Shown piece after piece: positions 17,201 to 25,744 of a stretch of DNA of 64,000 bases. Location of the stretch: NCBI GenBank assembly GCA_009493725.1, contig VOGB01000005.1, positions 372,001-436,000 of the forward strand, read 5' to 3'. The stretch comes from Pseudoramibacter fermentans (lineage in GTDB: Bacteria; Bacillota; Clostridia; Eubacteriales; Eubacteriaceae). Every line of letters begins with the position of its first letter. The first letter of the stretch is position 1. A program made the translations under genes and the position numbers. Below the pieces are notes generated by a model. It was not told the DNA's origin and did no database searches. It saw only the letters and a program-made list of their open reading frames with translations.

Positions 17201-17237
17201 AAAAAAAGAAAACCCCGAAAGGTTTTCCGGGGTTTTC
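17201..17237 (-). terminator. Terminator of the phosphohexomutase gene
   Basis: A perfect 10-bp stem, GAAAACCCCG with CGGGGTTTTC (17208-17237), is followed on the minus strand by seven T, 14 bases after the mutase stop codon. Confidence 0.9.
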
Positions 17238-17251
17238 GCTGCAAATTGTCG

Positions 17252-18940
17252 TTATTCCGGCAGGCGCGCGTTGACGGCTTCCTTGATTTCCGCAAGCTTC
17301 GCTTCTGCGTCTTCCGGGCTCTTGCCCTTGACGGAGTAGTAGATCTTGATCTTCGGTTCGGTGCCGGACGGACGGATCGCGTACCACGAATCTTCGTTGA
17401 AGATGAATTTCAAGACGTTGGAAACCGGCAGATCGATTTTTGAGGTTTCGCCGGTGGTCACGTTGGTGCAGACCTGTGATTGATAATCGTCGAATTCGAC
17501 GAGCTTGGCGTCGGCGAAATGATCGAAATGATCGGCGCGGAAGGCGTCCATGATCTTCGCGATCTGAGCCTTGCCTTCGATGCCGTCGAGCTCGATGGAC
17601 TGAATTGTTTCGAGGAAGTAGCCGAATTTCTTGTACAGCGCCTGGAGGGCGTCGTAGAGGGTCATGCCCCGTTCTTTGTAGTACTGGGCCATTTCGACGA
17701 CGAGGGCCGACGCGACGACGGCGTCCTTGTCTCTCGCGTAGTCGCCGGCCAGTGCGCCGTAGCTTTCTTCGTAACCCATGACAAAGGTGTGTTCGCCCGA
17801 TGCCTTCCACTGGGTCATCTTTTCGCCGATGTATTTAAAGCCGGTCAGCACGTTGTAAACCGCTGCGCCGTAGGATTTGGCGATGACTGCGCCGAATTCG
17901 CTGGTGACGATCGTCTTGACAATCGCCTTGTTGTCCGGCCAGTCTCTGGATTTGAGCATGTAGTCGACGAGCAGGCCGCCGGTCTGGTTGCCGGTGAGCA
18001 CGGCGTAGGTGCCGTCCGGTTTGTGGCAGCAGACGCCGAGGCGGTCCGCATCCGGGTCGGTCCCGAAGATGATGTCAGCGCCTTCCTTTTCCGCCATTTC
18101 GATCGCGAGGTCAAAGACGGCCTTTTCTTCCGGGTTCGGCTTCGCGACCGTCGGGAAATCGCCGTCCGGCTGTTCCTGTTCCTTGACGACCTGGACGTTT
18201 TCGTAGCCCAATTCCTTGAGTACGCGGCGCACCGGGATGTTGCCCGAGCCGTGGAGCGGCGTGTAAATGATTTTCAAATCGCTGCCCGGATTGGCCTTGG
18301 CCACGCCCTTGACCGCTTCGATATAGGCGTCGTCCACTTCCTTTGGCACGGTGATAATGTGGGGATCGTCGTCCGCCGCCAATTTCACTGAGAAATAATC
18401 GGTGACGGTGTGAATCTGTTCGACGACGCCGGCCGCGACCGCTTCGGTGATCTGGCCGCCGTCTGGGCCGTAGACTTTATAGCCGTTGTAAATCTTCGTG
18501 TTGTGGGACGCGGTGATGACGATACCGGCAGCGGTCTTCAGGTGGCGCACCGTGAAGGACAGCACCGGAACCGGACGCAGGCTGTCGTAAATATAGGCGT
18601 TGATGCCGTTAGCCGCGAGGACCTGAGCGGAAACCTGTGCGAATTCCTTCGAGAAGTGTCTGGAATCGTAGGCGATCGCGACGCCCTTTTCGGCGTTGGC
18701 CGGGTCTTCCTTGAGCAGATACTGCGCTAAGCCCTGAGTCGCGCGGGCGACGACGTAAATATTGATGCGGTTGGTCCCCATGCCGATCTTCCCGCGCATG
18801 CCGGCTGTCCCGAAGGACAGCTCCGTGTAAAAGCGGTCTTCGAGTTCCTTTTCGTCCGTAATGCTCTCCAGTTCCTTTTTTATATTCTGGTCGTACTTTC
18901 CAAAATCGAGCCATTTCTGCAAATTGGTTTTGTAATCCAT
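17252..18940 (-). CDS. Phosphoglucomutase/phosphomannomutase
   Basis: Alpha-D-phosphohexomutase interconverting hexose 1- and 6-phosphates, feeding UDP-glucose and envelope sugar synthesis. The 562-residue protein has the phosphoserine loop TASHNTKIYNGYK near residue 140, the metal loop DPDADRLG, the sugar-binding GYEESYG, and the C-terminal phosphate loop IRPSGTEPKIK. The length matches the PgcA/YhxB type rather than the shorter GlmM. A partner galU lies at 43.7 kb. Specificity for glucose or mannose cannot be decided. Confidence 0.95.
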   Translation of the reverse strand: MDYKTNLQKWLDFGKYDQNIKKELESITDEKELEDRFYTELSFGTAGMRGKIGMGTNRINIYVVARATQGLAQYLLKEDPANAEKGVAIAYDSRHFSKEFAQVSAQVLAANGINAYIYDSLRPVPVLSFTVRHLKTAAGIVITASHNTKIYNGYKVYGPDGGQITEAVAAGVVEQIHTVTDYFSVKLAADDDPHIITVPKEVDDAYIEAVKGVAKANPGSDLKIIYTPLHGSGNIPVRRVLKELGYENVQVVKEQEQPDGDFPTVAKPNPEEKAVFDLAIEMAEKEGADIIFGTDPDADRLGVCCHKPDGTYAVLTGNQTGGLLVDYMLKSRDWPDNKAIVKTIVTSEFGAVIAKSYGAAVYNVLTGFKYIGEKMTQWKASGEHTFVMGYEESYGALAGDYARDKDAVVASALVVEMAQYYKERGMTLYDALQALYKKFGYFLETIQSIELDGIEGKAQIAKIMDAFRADHFDHFADAKLVEFDDYQSQVCTNVTTGETSKIDLPVSNVLKFIFNEDSWYAIRPSGTEPKIKIYYSVKGKSPEDAEAKLAEIKEAVNARLPE

Positions 18941-19056
18941 TTTGAACTCCTTACCTAATAAATTTATTTAAAATGATCTGTCAATGTTAGTCGGTTACAA
19001 TTATTATAAATCAAACCCTACCATTGTACAAGAATAAAGCGCCGAGTTTTAGACGT

Positions 19057-19091
19057 AAAAAAGCACGCTTCTAAATAAAGAAGCGCGCTTT
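19057..19091 (-). terminator. Terminator of the amidohydrolase gene
   Basis: The stem AAAGCACGCTTC / GAAGCGCGCTTT (one wobble on the minus transcript) ends in a T run on the minus strand, 27 bases after the stop at 19118. Confidence 0.85.
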
Positions 19092-19117
19092 GTTTTCACC
19101 GCACCAGTTTCGCCCCT

Positions 19118-20128
19118 TTAATCCAGCGTGAATAAAAAGGTATCGCCCCAATGCCTGCGCTGAACAAACCGCGCCGTTCGGTTGGTGTTGTCGTACACGA
19201 CAGACCACTGGGTGTTGCTGGTGATGTCCTCGGGGTTGGGCGCCTGGGACGACGCCCGCAAAGCTGCCCACGCCGCCTCTACCGTGGCGGCGCCCTCGTC
19301 GAGGATTGCCGCGATGGCCAGCGCGCGCTCTTTGCCGTGACCGAACGCACCGTTGATCTGATTGGGTTTCACCTGGTCGGCGTATAGGGCGTAGAAATTC
19401 GTGATCTCCCGCGCCGGCGTGACCGTCATCCTTCGTGTGGGATCCAACAGATCGTACTCCACCACGACGCTGTCACCCGATTCGTCGTTGATAAAGAAAT
19501 GGTAATCGCGCCCCGCCATCGCGTGCATGTCGTAGCGGCCCAGCAGTTCGACAGCCTCCCGGGTCGTGGCCGCGCGGTCCAGCACCAGCCGAATGGTCAG
19601 AGCGGTGTTGATCGCCTCCGCTTTTGCGTGTTGGTCGACCGGCACGCTGTCCAGAGTCAGCACCGCGATGCTCACCCCCATGGCGTTGACGCCGTCAAGA
19701 CAAGCGAAAGGCGCGAGCAGTGACGCAGCCCGCTGCTCGATGCTCATGTCGGCCTCGTTCGCGCCGAGGTTATTCAAGCAGGCGAAGGCGATGGACGCGT
19801 AGCCGTCTTTGGGATTCGCGCGGACCAATAAAGCCGAGGTGTCCTCTTTGAAATCGTAATTCCGCCCTGTGAGCACTGCCGTGTCTGTCTTGGCACAGAA
19901 AGCGCTGCAGCCGAAGGACGGCGGCGCAGCTTTAACGGATATCCCGGGAAGGGCCTGCGCCACGGCGGCGTCCGTGAATGTCTGGTCGTCTCTGGCGGCT
20001 TCGCCGATCAGAGCGTCCAAATCGTAGTCGTAATTGACCGTCATTTCGTACAAATTGTACTCGCCCTCGTAGGCGGTGAGCCTTTTAATCGAGGCTGCCG
20101 TTGATACGCGTGGGTTACTTTTTTTCAT
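19118..20128 (-). CDS. Choloylglycine hydrolase-family linear amide hydrolase
   Basis: A 336-residue Ntn-hydrolase-type enzyme of the bile-salt-hydrolase/penicillin-acylase superfamily or its C45-like relatives, which cleave linear amide bonds. The probable nucleophile is the Cys in SFGCSAFCAK, followed by TGRNYDF, which matches the conserved Arg-Asn-x-Asp region of the family. This Cys lies about 70 residues in, so activation would require removing a propeptide, unlike bile salt hydrolases where Cys is residue 2. The start is the ATG at 20128 with GGAGAG upstream. The substrate is unknown (N-acyl amino acid, bile salt or peptide). Confidence 0.78.
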   Translation of the reverse strand: MKKSNPRVSTAASIKRLTAYEGEYNLYEMTVNYDYDLDALIGEAARDDQTFTDAAVAQALPGISVKAAPPSFGCSAFCAKTDTAVLTGRNYDFKEDTSALLVRANPKDGYASIAFACLNNLGANEADMSIEQRAASLLAPFACLDGVNAMGVSIAVLTLDSVPVDQHAKAEAINTALTIRLVLDRAATTREAVELLGRYDMHAMAGRDYHFFINDESGDSVVVEYDLLDPTRRMTVTPAREITNFYALYADQVKPNQINGAFGHGKERALAIAAILDEGAATVEAAWAALRASSQAPNPEDITSNTQWSVVYDNTNRTARFVQRRHWGDTFLFTLD

Positions 20129-20232
20129 ATTCTCTCCAATCTGCACTGATGAGATGTGCGCGAAAATTTTTGATTGACGATTTGGGCCTGGTTATTCTAA
20201 CTCTTCATCTAGCCAAATAAGTATTTATTTAT

Positions 20233-20261
20233 ATCATGCGGGGCGATGCTGCCTTTGTCAA
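20233..20261 (-). promoter_or_regulatory. Candidate promoter of the amidohydrolase gene
   Basis: On the minus strand TTGACA (20261-20256) and CATGAT (20238-20233) are spaced 17 bp. The leader would be about 100 bases and is AT-rich without an evident structure. Confidence 0.5.
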
Positions 20262-20283
20262 GGATTTCATTAAAACTTAAAAT

Positions 20284-20323
20284 AAAAAAGACCGGGAGCG
20301 CGCATTTTTTGCGCTTCTCGGTC
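20284..20323 (-). terminator. Terminator of the iorAB-paaK operon
   Basis: The stem around GACCGGGAGCGC / GCGCTTCTCGGTC (one bulge) is followed by six T on the minus strand, 14 bases after the ligase stop codon. Confidence 0.85.
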
Positions 20324-20336
20324 TCCTTGTCTGCGG

Positions 20337-21578
20337 TTAATAACGATAATCGTAAATCCGCGTGGCTTTCTTTTCGCTGCGGGGCAGATCGCCGATGGCC
20401 ACCGCCTTTGGAATGATGCCGACGTTTATCACGGACTTGAAGGTATCTCTCAGCTGCTTTTCAAAGGCCTTGTACCCTTCCTTCGGCAGCGACGTTTCGA
20501 CAAAGACCGTGATGTTGTCCCGGCCGTTGACGTGATCGATGAACACCTGGTATTCGCTGCTGGCGCCGTCCACCTGCTTGAGGACGTCGTCGATCTGTCC
20601 CGGGAACATGTTGACGCCGTGGACCTTGACCATGTCGTCCGTACGCCCGAGGATGACGTCGATGCGCGGCAGGTCGCGTCCGCAGGGGCAGGGCTCGTCG
20701 TCGGGGATGATCCGGGTCAAGTCGTGAGTGCGGTAGCGGATCAGCGGCGCTCCTTCCTTCTGGAGAGTCGTGATGACCAGCTCGCCGAGCTCGCCGTCCG
20801 GCAGGACCTCGCCGGTCTTCGGATCGATGATTTCAAAGTAGAGATAGTCGTCGAAATAGTGCATGCCGGTGTTGTACTTGCAGTTGATCGCGATCCCCGG
20901 GCCGTAGACTTCCGTCAGCCCGTAGATATCGAAGAGCTCGACGCCGAGCTCGTCCGCGATCCGGGCGCGCATCTTTTCGCCCCAGCGTTCCGAGCCGATG
21001 ACGCCCTTCTTCAGCGCGATGCGGTCGCGGATCCCGCGCTTGGTGATTTCTTCCGCTAACAGCAGCGCGTAGGAGGACGTCGCGCAGAGCACCGTCGACT
21101 GCATGTCTTCCATGAATTTCAGCTGCTTGGCCGTGTTGCCCGGCCCCATCGGCACGGTCATCGCGCCGAGCTTTTCCGCGCCGAGCTGAAAGCCGATGCC
21201 GGCGGTCCACAGGCCGTAGCCCGGCGTGATCTGAATCCGATCCTTCGGCGTAATGCCGGCGATTTCGTAGCAGCGCGCGAACAGCGTCGCCCAATCGTCC
21301 ACATCCTTTTGGGTGTACGGGATGATCACCGGCGTCCCCGTCGTGCCGGACGAGGAGTGGATGCGCACGATTTGTTCTTCTGGAACCGCGGCGAGCCCCA
21401 GCGGATAAGCGTTGCGCAGATCCGCCTTTTCAGAAAAGGGCAGCTTCTCAAAATCAGCCTGAGATTTGATATCTCCCGGTTCGATGTCCTGAAGGCGCTT
21501 GGCGTAAAAGCCGCCGGCCGCCTTGACCCGTTTCATCTGAAATTTGATCTGTTCAAGGGTTTCTGATTTCATTTTCAT
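20337..21578 (-). CDS. paaK: Phenylacetate--CoA ligase-family enzyme
   Basis: Adenylate-forming enzyme joining an aryl acid to CoA, or running in reverse to make ATP from aryl-CoA. The 413-residue protein has the AMP-binding loop SSSGTTGTPVI near residue 95, YGLTEVYGPG near residue 225, and the C-terminal hinge region VHGVNMFPGQI. It is the last gene after iorA and iorB with five bases between. This linkage is typical of aromatic amino acid fermentation, in which aryl-pyruvates become aryl-acetyl-CoA and then aryl-acetates. The symbol is by family resemblance only. Confidence 0.9.
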   Translation of the reverse strand: MKMKSETLEQIKFQMKRVKAAGGFYAKRLQDIEPGDIKSQADFEKLPFSEKADLRNAYPLGLAAVPEEQIVRIHSSSGTTGTPVIIPYTQKDVDDWATLFARCYEIAGITPKDRIQITPGYGLWTAGIGFQLGAEKLGAMTVPMGPGNTAKQLKFMEDMQSTVLCATSSYALLLAEEITKRGIRDRIALKKGVIGSERWGEKMRARIADELGVELFDIYGLTEVYGPGIAINCKYNTGMHYFDDYLYFEIIDPKTGEVLPDGELGELVITTLQKEGAPLIRYRTHDLTRIIPDDEPCPCGRDLPRIDVILGRTDDMVKVHGVNMFPGQIDDVLKQVDGASSEYQVFIDHVNGRDNITVFVETSLPKEGYKAFEKQLRDTFKSVINVGIIPKAVAIGDLPRSEKKATRIYDYRY

Positions 21579-21583
21579 GGATC

Positions 21584-22180
21584 TTATCTCCTCACCATTT
21601 CAGCGCCGAGGGCCAGCGCCTTTTTATTCATGTCGACAAAAGCCGGCTTGACCCGGCGGATCATCGCCTGTTCCACCGCCTCGAGGGACAGCCCCATCGC
21701 GCCGGTTTCGGCCAATGCGCCGGTTAAGATCACGTTGAGCACCTTTTCCGAGCCGCACGCCTGGGCCGCCTGATCGCCGTCGACGATGTAGCAGTGCGCC
21801 GCGTTGTCCTGAAGCCATTTCAGCACCGCTTCGCCGTCGTAGGCGCTCTTCCCGAGAGACGCCGTCACCGGGTAGATGGGCCGGCGATTGACAATGACGA
21901 TGCCGTCCGGCTTCAGCGCCTTGAGATTCCGCGCCGCCTCTCCAGGTTCAAAACCGATGAGGACGTCGGCCTGACCGTCTGGGATCAAAGGTGAGGTCAC
22001 CGCTTCATCCGGCGTTTCGCCGATTCTCACGTGGGAGACCACGGCGCCGCCCCGCTGGGCCATGCCGATGGTTTCCGCCGTTCGGGCCTGGTATCCGCTG
22101 TCCATCGCCGCCTGGGCGATAATCCGGGAAGCCAACACCGTTCCCTGTCCGCCGACGCCGCAAAGTAATGCGCTTTTCAT
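21584..22180 (-). CDS. iorB: Indolepyruvate:ferredoxin oxidoreductase, beta subunit
   Basis: Gamma-domain-type subunit of the 2-oxoacid:ferredoxin oxidoreductase that decarboxylates aryl-pyruvates to aryl-acetyl-CoA. The 198-residue protein begins ALLCGVGGQGTVLASRII, the family's glycine-rich signature, followed by ETIGMAQRGGAVVSHVR. The start at 22180 overlaps the iorA stop by four bases (ATGA) and GGAGG lies eight bases upstream within iorA, indicating translational coupling. Confidence 0.95.
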   Translation of the reverse strand: MKSALLCGVGGQGTVLASRIIAQAAMDSGYQARTAETIGMAQRGGAVVSHVRIGETPDEAVTSPLIPDGQADVLIGFEPGEAARNLKALKPDGIVIVNRRPIYPVTASLGKSAYDGEAVLKWLQDNAAHCYIVDGDQAAQACGSEKVLNVILTGALAETGAMGLSLEAVEQAMIRRVKPAFVDMNKKALALGAEMVRR

Positions 22181-23961
22181 CGTTTCACCTCCATGCAGTG
22201 TTTCGGGCAGACCTGATTGCAAAGGCCGCATCCAGTACAGAGCGCCGGGTCAATGACCGCCTTCTGGCCATTTTCCGTTTCCATCATCGTGATTGCCGGG
22301 CAGCCCAGCTCGTTGATGCAGCGCTTGCAGCCGATGCAGGCGTCCTGATCCACTTCCGCGATGCCCTGCTTCGGCACGATCGCGATACACGGCGATTTAA
22401 AGATAATCGCCCGAACGCCCTTTTCGTCCGCCGCCGCCTGAATCGCCGGAATGGCTTCGTCGAGATTGAGGGGATCCACCGTCCGCACGCTGGTGACCCC
22501 TGCGCCGCGCAGCACACTTTCGATGGACACCGGTGCAACCCGTTCGCCCATCATCGTCACACCGGTGCCCGGGTGGGGCTGATGACCGGTCATAGCCGTC
22601 GTCGAATTGTCCAGAATCGCGAGGACGATATCCGCCTGGTTGTAGACGCCGTTGATCGCGCCGGTAATGCCAGAGGCGAAGAAGGTCGAATCGCCGACAA
22701 AGGCGAAATTAACGGTGGACGGGTCCACGTGATTCATCCCCTGAGCCATCGTGACACCGGCGCCCATGCACAGGCAGGTGTCTACCATGTCCAGCGGCAT
22801 CGCGTTGCCCAGGGTGTAGCAGCCGATATCGCCGAGAGCGACGATTTTCCGACCGCGCATCGCTCTCTTGACCGCGTAAAAGGCGCCGCGGTGCGGGCAG
22901 CCCGCGCAGAGCACCGGCGGGCGCACCGGCAGCGCCGGCGCTTCCGGCAGATCTACTGAATGAAGATCCAGCGCCACGCCCGTCTGCTTCTCGATGATGC
23001 CCGCGACGGCGACCGCTGACAGCTCGCCCGCTTCGGGAACCGCACCTGAGCGCTTGCCGATGACGTCGACGCCCATCGCCAACAGGTGATCTTCGATGTA
23101 GGGGTCCAGCTCTTCGAAAACCAGCACCGAATCGACCTGATCCGCAAATTGCCGGGCCGCCTGAATCGGGAACGGGTACGGGGTGTTCACCGTGAAGACC
23201 GTAAACTGATCCGCATGGCCTTTGATCGCATCGGCGGTGTAGGCGGCGGAAATCCCACCGCAGGCGATGCCGATCTTCCCAGAGCCGGCGATCGTGTTCT
23301 TCCCATTTTCGGAGAAAGTCTTCGCCAATGCCGATTCTCTCGCGAAAATCTTTTTCTTATTCTGATAGGACAACCCAGGGAAAATGACCCATTTTTTGTC
23401 TTTGACGAAGCCTTCAGCCGGTTCCGGCGGCACAAAGGCCGGCACGTCGACGACCGCGCAGGCGTGGCACACCCGCGTGGTCGATCTCAAAATTACCGGC
23501 ATGCCCTTGGCCTCCGACAGCTCAAAGGCGTACTGCACCTGCTCAAAAGCTTGTTCCGGAGACGTGCAGTCGAGGACCGGAATCTTCGCGAACTGACCCC
23601 AGCTCCGGGTATCCTGCTCCGTTTGAGACGAGATCGGCCCCGGATCGTCTGCGACGTAAATGACCATGCCCCCTTTGACGCCAACGTAGTTGACGCACAT
23701 GATCGGGTCCGACGCGACGTTGAGCCCCATTTGTTTCATCGTCACCATCGACCGGGCCCCGGCGTAGGCCGCGCCAGCCGCGACCTCAGCGCCGGCCTTT
23801 TCGTTGATCGACCATTCGACGTAAACCCCGTCGGGCTTGCGCTTCGCGATGGTCTCAAGGGCTTCGGTGGACGGCGTGCCCGGGTAGCCGGCGACCACCT
23901 GAACCCCGGCCGCCAGCGCGCCGCAGGCGACCGCTTCGTTTCCCATTAATAATTCCTTCAT
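22177..23961 (-). CDS. iorA: Indolepyruvate:ferredoxin oxidoreductase, alpha subunit
   Basis: Catalytic subunit oxidising indolepyruvate and related aryl-pyruvates with thiamine diphosphate, passing electrons to ferredoxin. The 594-residue protein has the N-terminal pyrimidine-binding part (GYPGTPSTE), a ThDP site with GDSTFFASG and LDNSTTAMTGHQPHPG, and two C-terminal [4Fe-4S] motifs, CIGCKRC...CP and CTGCGLCNQVCP. The start at 23961 follows AAGGAG; an in-frame 27-residue extension overlaps a terminator hairpin and is rejected. Expression probably depends on read-through of that hairpin. Confidence 0.96.
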   Translation of the reverse strand: MKELLMGNEAVACGALAAGVQVVAGYPGTPSTEALETIAKRKPDGVYVEWSINEKAGAEVAAGAAYAGARSMVTMKQMGLNVASDPIMCVNYVGVKGGMVIYVADDPGPISSQTEQDTRSWGQFAKIPVLDCTSPEQAFEQVQYAFELSEAKGMPVILRSTTRVCHACAVVDVPAFVPPEPAEGFVKDKKWVIFPGLSYQNKKKIFARESALAKTFSENGKNTIAGSGKIGIACGGISAAYTADAIKGHADQFTVFTVNTPYPFPIQAARQFADQVDSVLVFEELDPYIEDHLLAMGVDVIGKRSGAVPEAGELSAVAVAGIIEKQTGVALDLHSVDLPEAPALPVRPPVLCAGCPHRGAFYAVKRAMRGRKIVALGDIGCYTLGNAMPLDMVDTCLCMGAGVTMAQGMNHVDPSTVNFAFVGDSTFFASGITGAINGVYNQADIVLAILDNSTTAMTGHQPHPGTGVTMMGERVAPVSIESVLRGAGVTSVRTVDPLNLDEAIPAIQAAADEKGVRAIIFKSPCIAIVPKQGIAEVDQDACIGCKRCINELGCPAITMMETENGQKAVIDPALCTGCGLCNQVCPKHCMEVKR

Positions 23962-23994
23962 CTTACTCCTTCTCCGTTGATCCTTTGATCGAAT

Positions 23995-24035
23995 AAAAAA
24001 GCCTCCGGGCAGGCTTATCTGCCTTCCCAGAGACT
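23995..24035 (-). terminator. Terminator hairpin in the iorA leader (attenuator candidate)
   Basis: A 15-bp stem with one mismatch and two wobbles (24000-24035, loop AGATAA) is followed by six T on the minus strand. It lies 34 bases before the iorA start and just after a strong promoter. It could alternatively end transcripts from the upstream alkD-like gene. Confidence 0.82.
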
Positions 24036-24053
24036 GAATCATCTGCTCGTTTC

Positions 24054-24082
24054 AATTTAACACAGCGTTAAAAATGTGTCAA
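24054..24082 (-). promoter_or_regulatory. iorA promoter
   Basis: On the minus strand a perfect TTGACA (24082-24077) and TAAATT (24059-24054) are spaced 17 bp. The start of transcription would be near 24047, about a dozen bases before the leader hairpin. Confidence 0.7.
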
Positions 24083-24085
24083 GGC

Positions 24086-24769
24086 TCAAAGGTATTTCGA
24101 CGCCTCTGACACGCTGAGATGGGCCATTTGACGCTGGTGCCCGTCGAGGAAATCCCGCACCCAGTCCGGGTCGGTTTTCGAATACTCTCTTAGGCTCCAG
24201 CCGATAGCCTTGTTGATAAAAAATTCGTCGGAGCCCAAATTCATCTCGATCAGCTCCGCCAACAGCTCAGGATTGGTTTGTTCTTTCATGCCCCGCTGGT
24301 GGTCGATCGCCGCACGGCGCATCCAAAAATTGGCATCCTGCGCCCAGCTTCTCATCATTTCTTCGATTTTTGGCCGATAGGCGGGATCGTTCAAGCCGAT
24401 GCGCCCGACGACTTTGTCGAGGCCGTCGATGGTGTCCCACCACTGCTTGTGCCTGAGATAGGGCTCGATGTGCCGAACGTCATCCGGCGTTAGGCGCCGC
24501 TGCACGCCGGCGAGGGCGTCAACGACAAAATACTGCATCTCCCGGTGGCTGTCACCGAAGCAAAGATTTAAAAAGTCGTAGTCGATCGCCGGCGCCCGCT
24601 TAAAGGCCTTGATTGCTTCCTTGTAGGCCTGACGCCTAGCGGCGGCTGGAATGCCGTAAAAGGCGAACTGGTTACGCATGTAGGCCGCCATTGGCACGGC
24701 GCGCGCGCTGTCCGCCACGGCCGCAAGAGCCTGCTTCACCGCTGTGTATTTCTGATTCGCTTGTTTCAT
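24086..24769 (-). CDS. AlkD-like DNA alkylation repair protein
   Basis: HEAT-repeat DNA glycosylase family that excises bulky or cationic alkylated bases. The 227-residue protein is almost entirely helical. It has the family's N-terminal YMRNQFAFYGIPAAARRQ and the central KQWWDTIDGLDKVVG with the catalytic Asp region, then FFINKAIGWSLREYSK. Length and motif order match AlkD. It stands alone between iorA and an Fe-S protein gene; its stop codon abuts the iorA promoter. Confidence 0.9.
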   Translation of the reverse strand: MKQANQKYTAVKQALAAVADSARAVPMAAYMRNQFAFYGIPAAARRQAYKEAIKAFKRAPAIDYDFLNLCFGDSHREMQYFVVDALAGVQRRLTPDDVRHIEPYLRHKQWWDTIDGLDKVVGRIGLNDPAYRPKIEEMMRSWAQDANFWMRRAAIDHQRGMKEQTNPELLAELIEMNLGSDEFFINKAIGWSLREYSKTDPDWVRDFLDGHQRQMAHLSVSEASKYL

Positions 24770-24881
24770 CCTGGACCTGCGTTTCTAAAGCCCTCCGGCT
24801 TTTTGCATATTATACCATAATTTCTTATATTTAACCGAAGGACAGCTTAAACGCTTTGACTTTCAGAAATATAAATGTAAA

Positions 24882-24922
24882 AAATAAAACCTCAGCCCGC
24901 ACCATATTGCGAGACTGAGGTT
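24882..24922 (-). terminator. Terminator of the Fe-S protein gene
   Basis: AACCTCAG and CTGAGGTT (24888-24895 and 24915-24922) enclose an inner CGCA/TGCG stem and are followed by TTTTATTTTTT on the minus strand. Confidence 0.87.
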
Positions 24923-24938
24923 AAAAGCTATACGGCTT

Positions 24939-25640
24939 TTATCCCAAGCGTCTGCCATCGATGCCGATGGTGACGATCTGCCACGGGATAAATTTGCCGG
25001 AAGCCTGGAGGGCATTTTTCGCCGCCATGGCCAGGCCGCCACAGCACGGCACTTCCATGCGCACGACGGTCACGTCCTGAATGTCATTTTCAGCGATGAT
25101 GGCGGTAAGCTTTTCTGCGTAATTGACCGCGTCCAATTTCGGGCAGCCGATCAGCGCGACCCGTCCCTTGATGAAGTCTTCGTGCATCCGAGCGTAGGCG
25201 TAAGCCGTGCAGTCCGCCGCGATGAGCAGTCTGGCGCCGTCAAAATACGGGGCCTGCGTCGGCGCAAGCTTAATCTGTACCGGCCAATTCGTCAGCTGGC
25301 TCTTAGCCGCAGGCGCTGCCGCCGGAGCCGGGTCGGCGTCTCTTCGAATCTGTCTGACCTGTGAGCCTGGGCATCCGGCAAAGGGTGCCGCCTGCTGAGC
25401 CTTAGCCGCCTTGGCGCGGGCGACCGCCGCTTCGTCGTAAGCCGGCGCTTCCCGTTCTTCAAAGGTAATGGCACCGGTCGGACATTCCGGCAGACAGTCT
25501 CCGAAGCCGTCGCAGAAATGCTCGCGGGTCAGCTTCGCGACGCCGTCCACCATTTCAATGGCCCCTTCGTGGCAGGCCGAGGCACACAGCCCGCAGCCGT
25601 TGCATTTTTCTTCGTCGATATGGATAATTTTGCGTATCAT
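24939..25640 (-). CDS. Ferredoxin-like protein with a cysteine-rich C-terminal domain
   Basis: A 233-residue protein. Its first 60 residues hold two cluster motifs: CNGCGLCASACHEG, and FCDGFGDCLPECP with altered spacing. An Ala/Pro-rich linker follows, then a second domain with the cysteine motifs AADCTAYAY, IGCPKLDA and VPCCGGLA. Small proteins of this architecture are common in anaerobic Firmicutes and are often found with hcp, but no function is established to my knowledge. The start is the ATG at 25640 with GGAGG eight bases upstream. It is single and monocistronic. Confidence 0.85.
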   Translation of the reverse strand: MIRKIIHIDEEKCNGCGLCASACHEGAIEMVDGVAKLTREHFCDGFGDCLPECPTGAITFEEREAPAYDEAAVARAKAAKAQQAAPFAGCPGSQVRQIRRDADPAPAAAPAAKSQLTNWPVQIKLAPTQAPYFDGARLLIAADCTAYAYARMHEDFIKGRVALIGCPKLDAVNYAEKLTAIIAENDIQDVTVVRMEVPCCGGLAMAAKNALQASGKFIPWQIVTIGIDGRRLG

Positions 25641-25744
25641 GAACATGTCCTCCGTCACATTTTTTCATTCTAATCTTCAATGGTGCCTCTATTGTGACAG
25701 AAGAACGGCCGAACGTCTGTTGTTATAACCACATTTTGCGTTTT

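Noticed and set aside
17131..17295. A 55-residue N-terminal extension of Ddl
   Set aside because: It passes through the phosphohexomutase terminator and lacks a start signal; AAGGAGATT precedes the ATG at 17130.
17480..18391. A 303-codon plus-strand frame opposite the phosphohexomutase
   Set aside because: Antisense shadow of a well-supported gene; the composition is repetitive Val/Asp/Arg without recognisable motifs.
23962..24042. A 27-residue N-terminal extension of IorA
   Set aside because: The extension would translate a terminator stem and has no ribosome binding site; AAGGAG marks the start at 23961.
23961..24060. T-box or riboswitch in the iorA leader
   Set aside because: The leader is under 90 bases and has no T-box sequence or known aptamer layout; only the terminator is visible.
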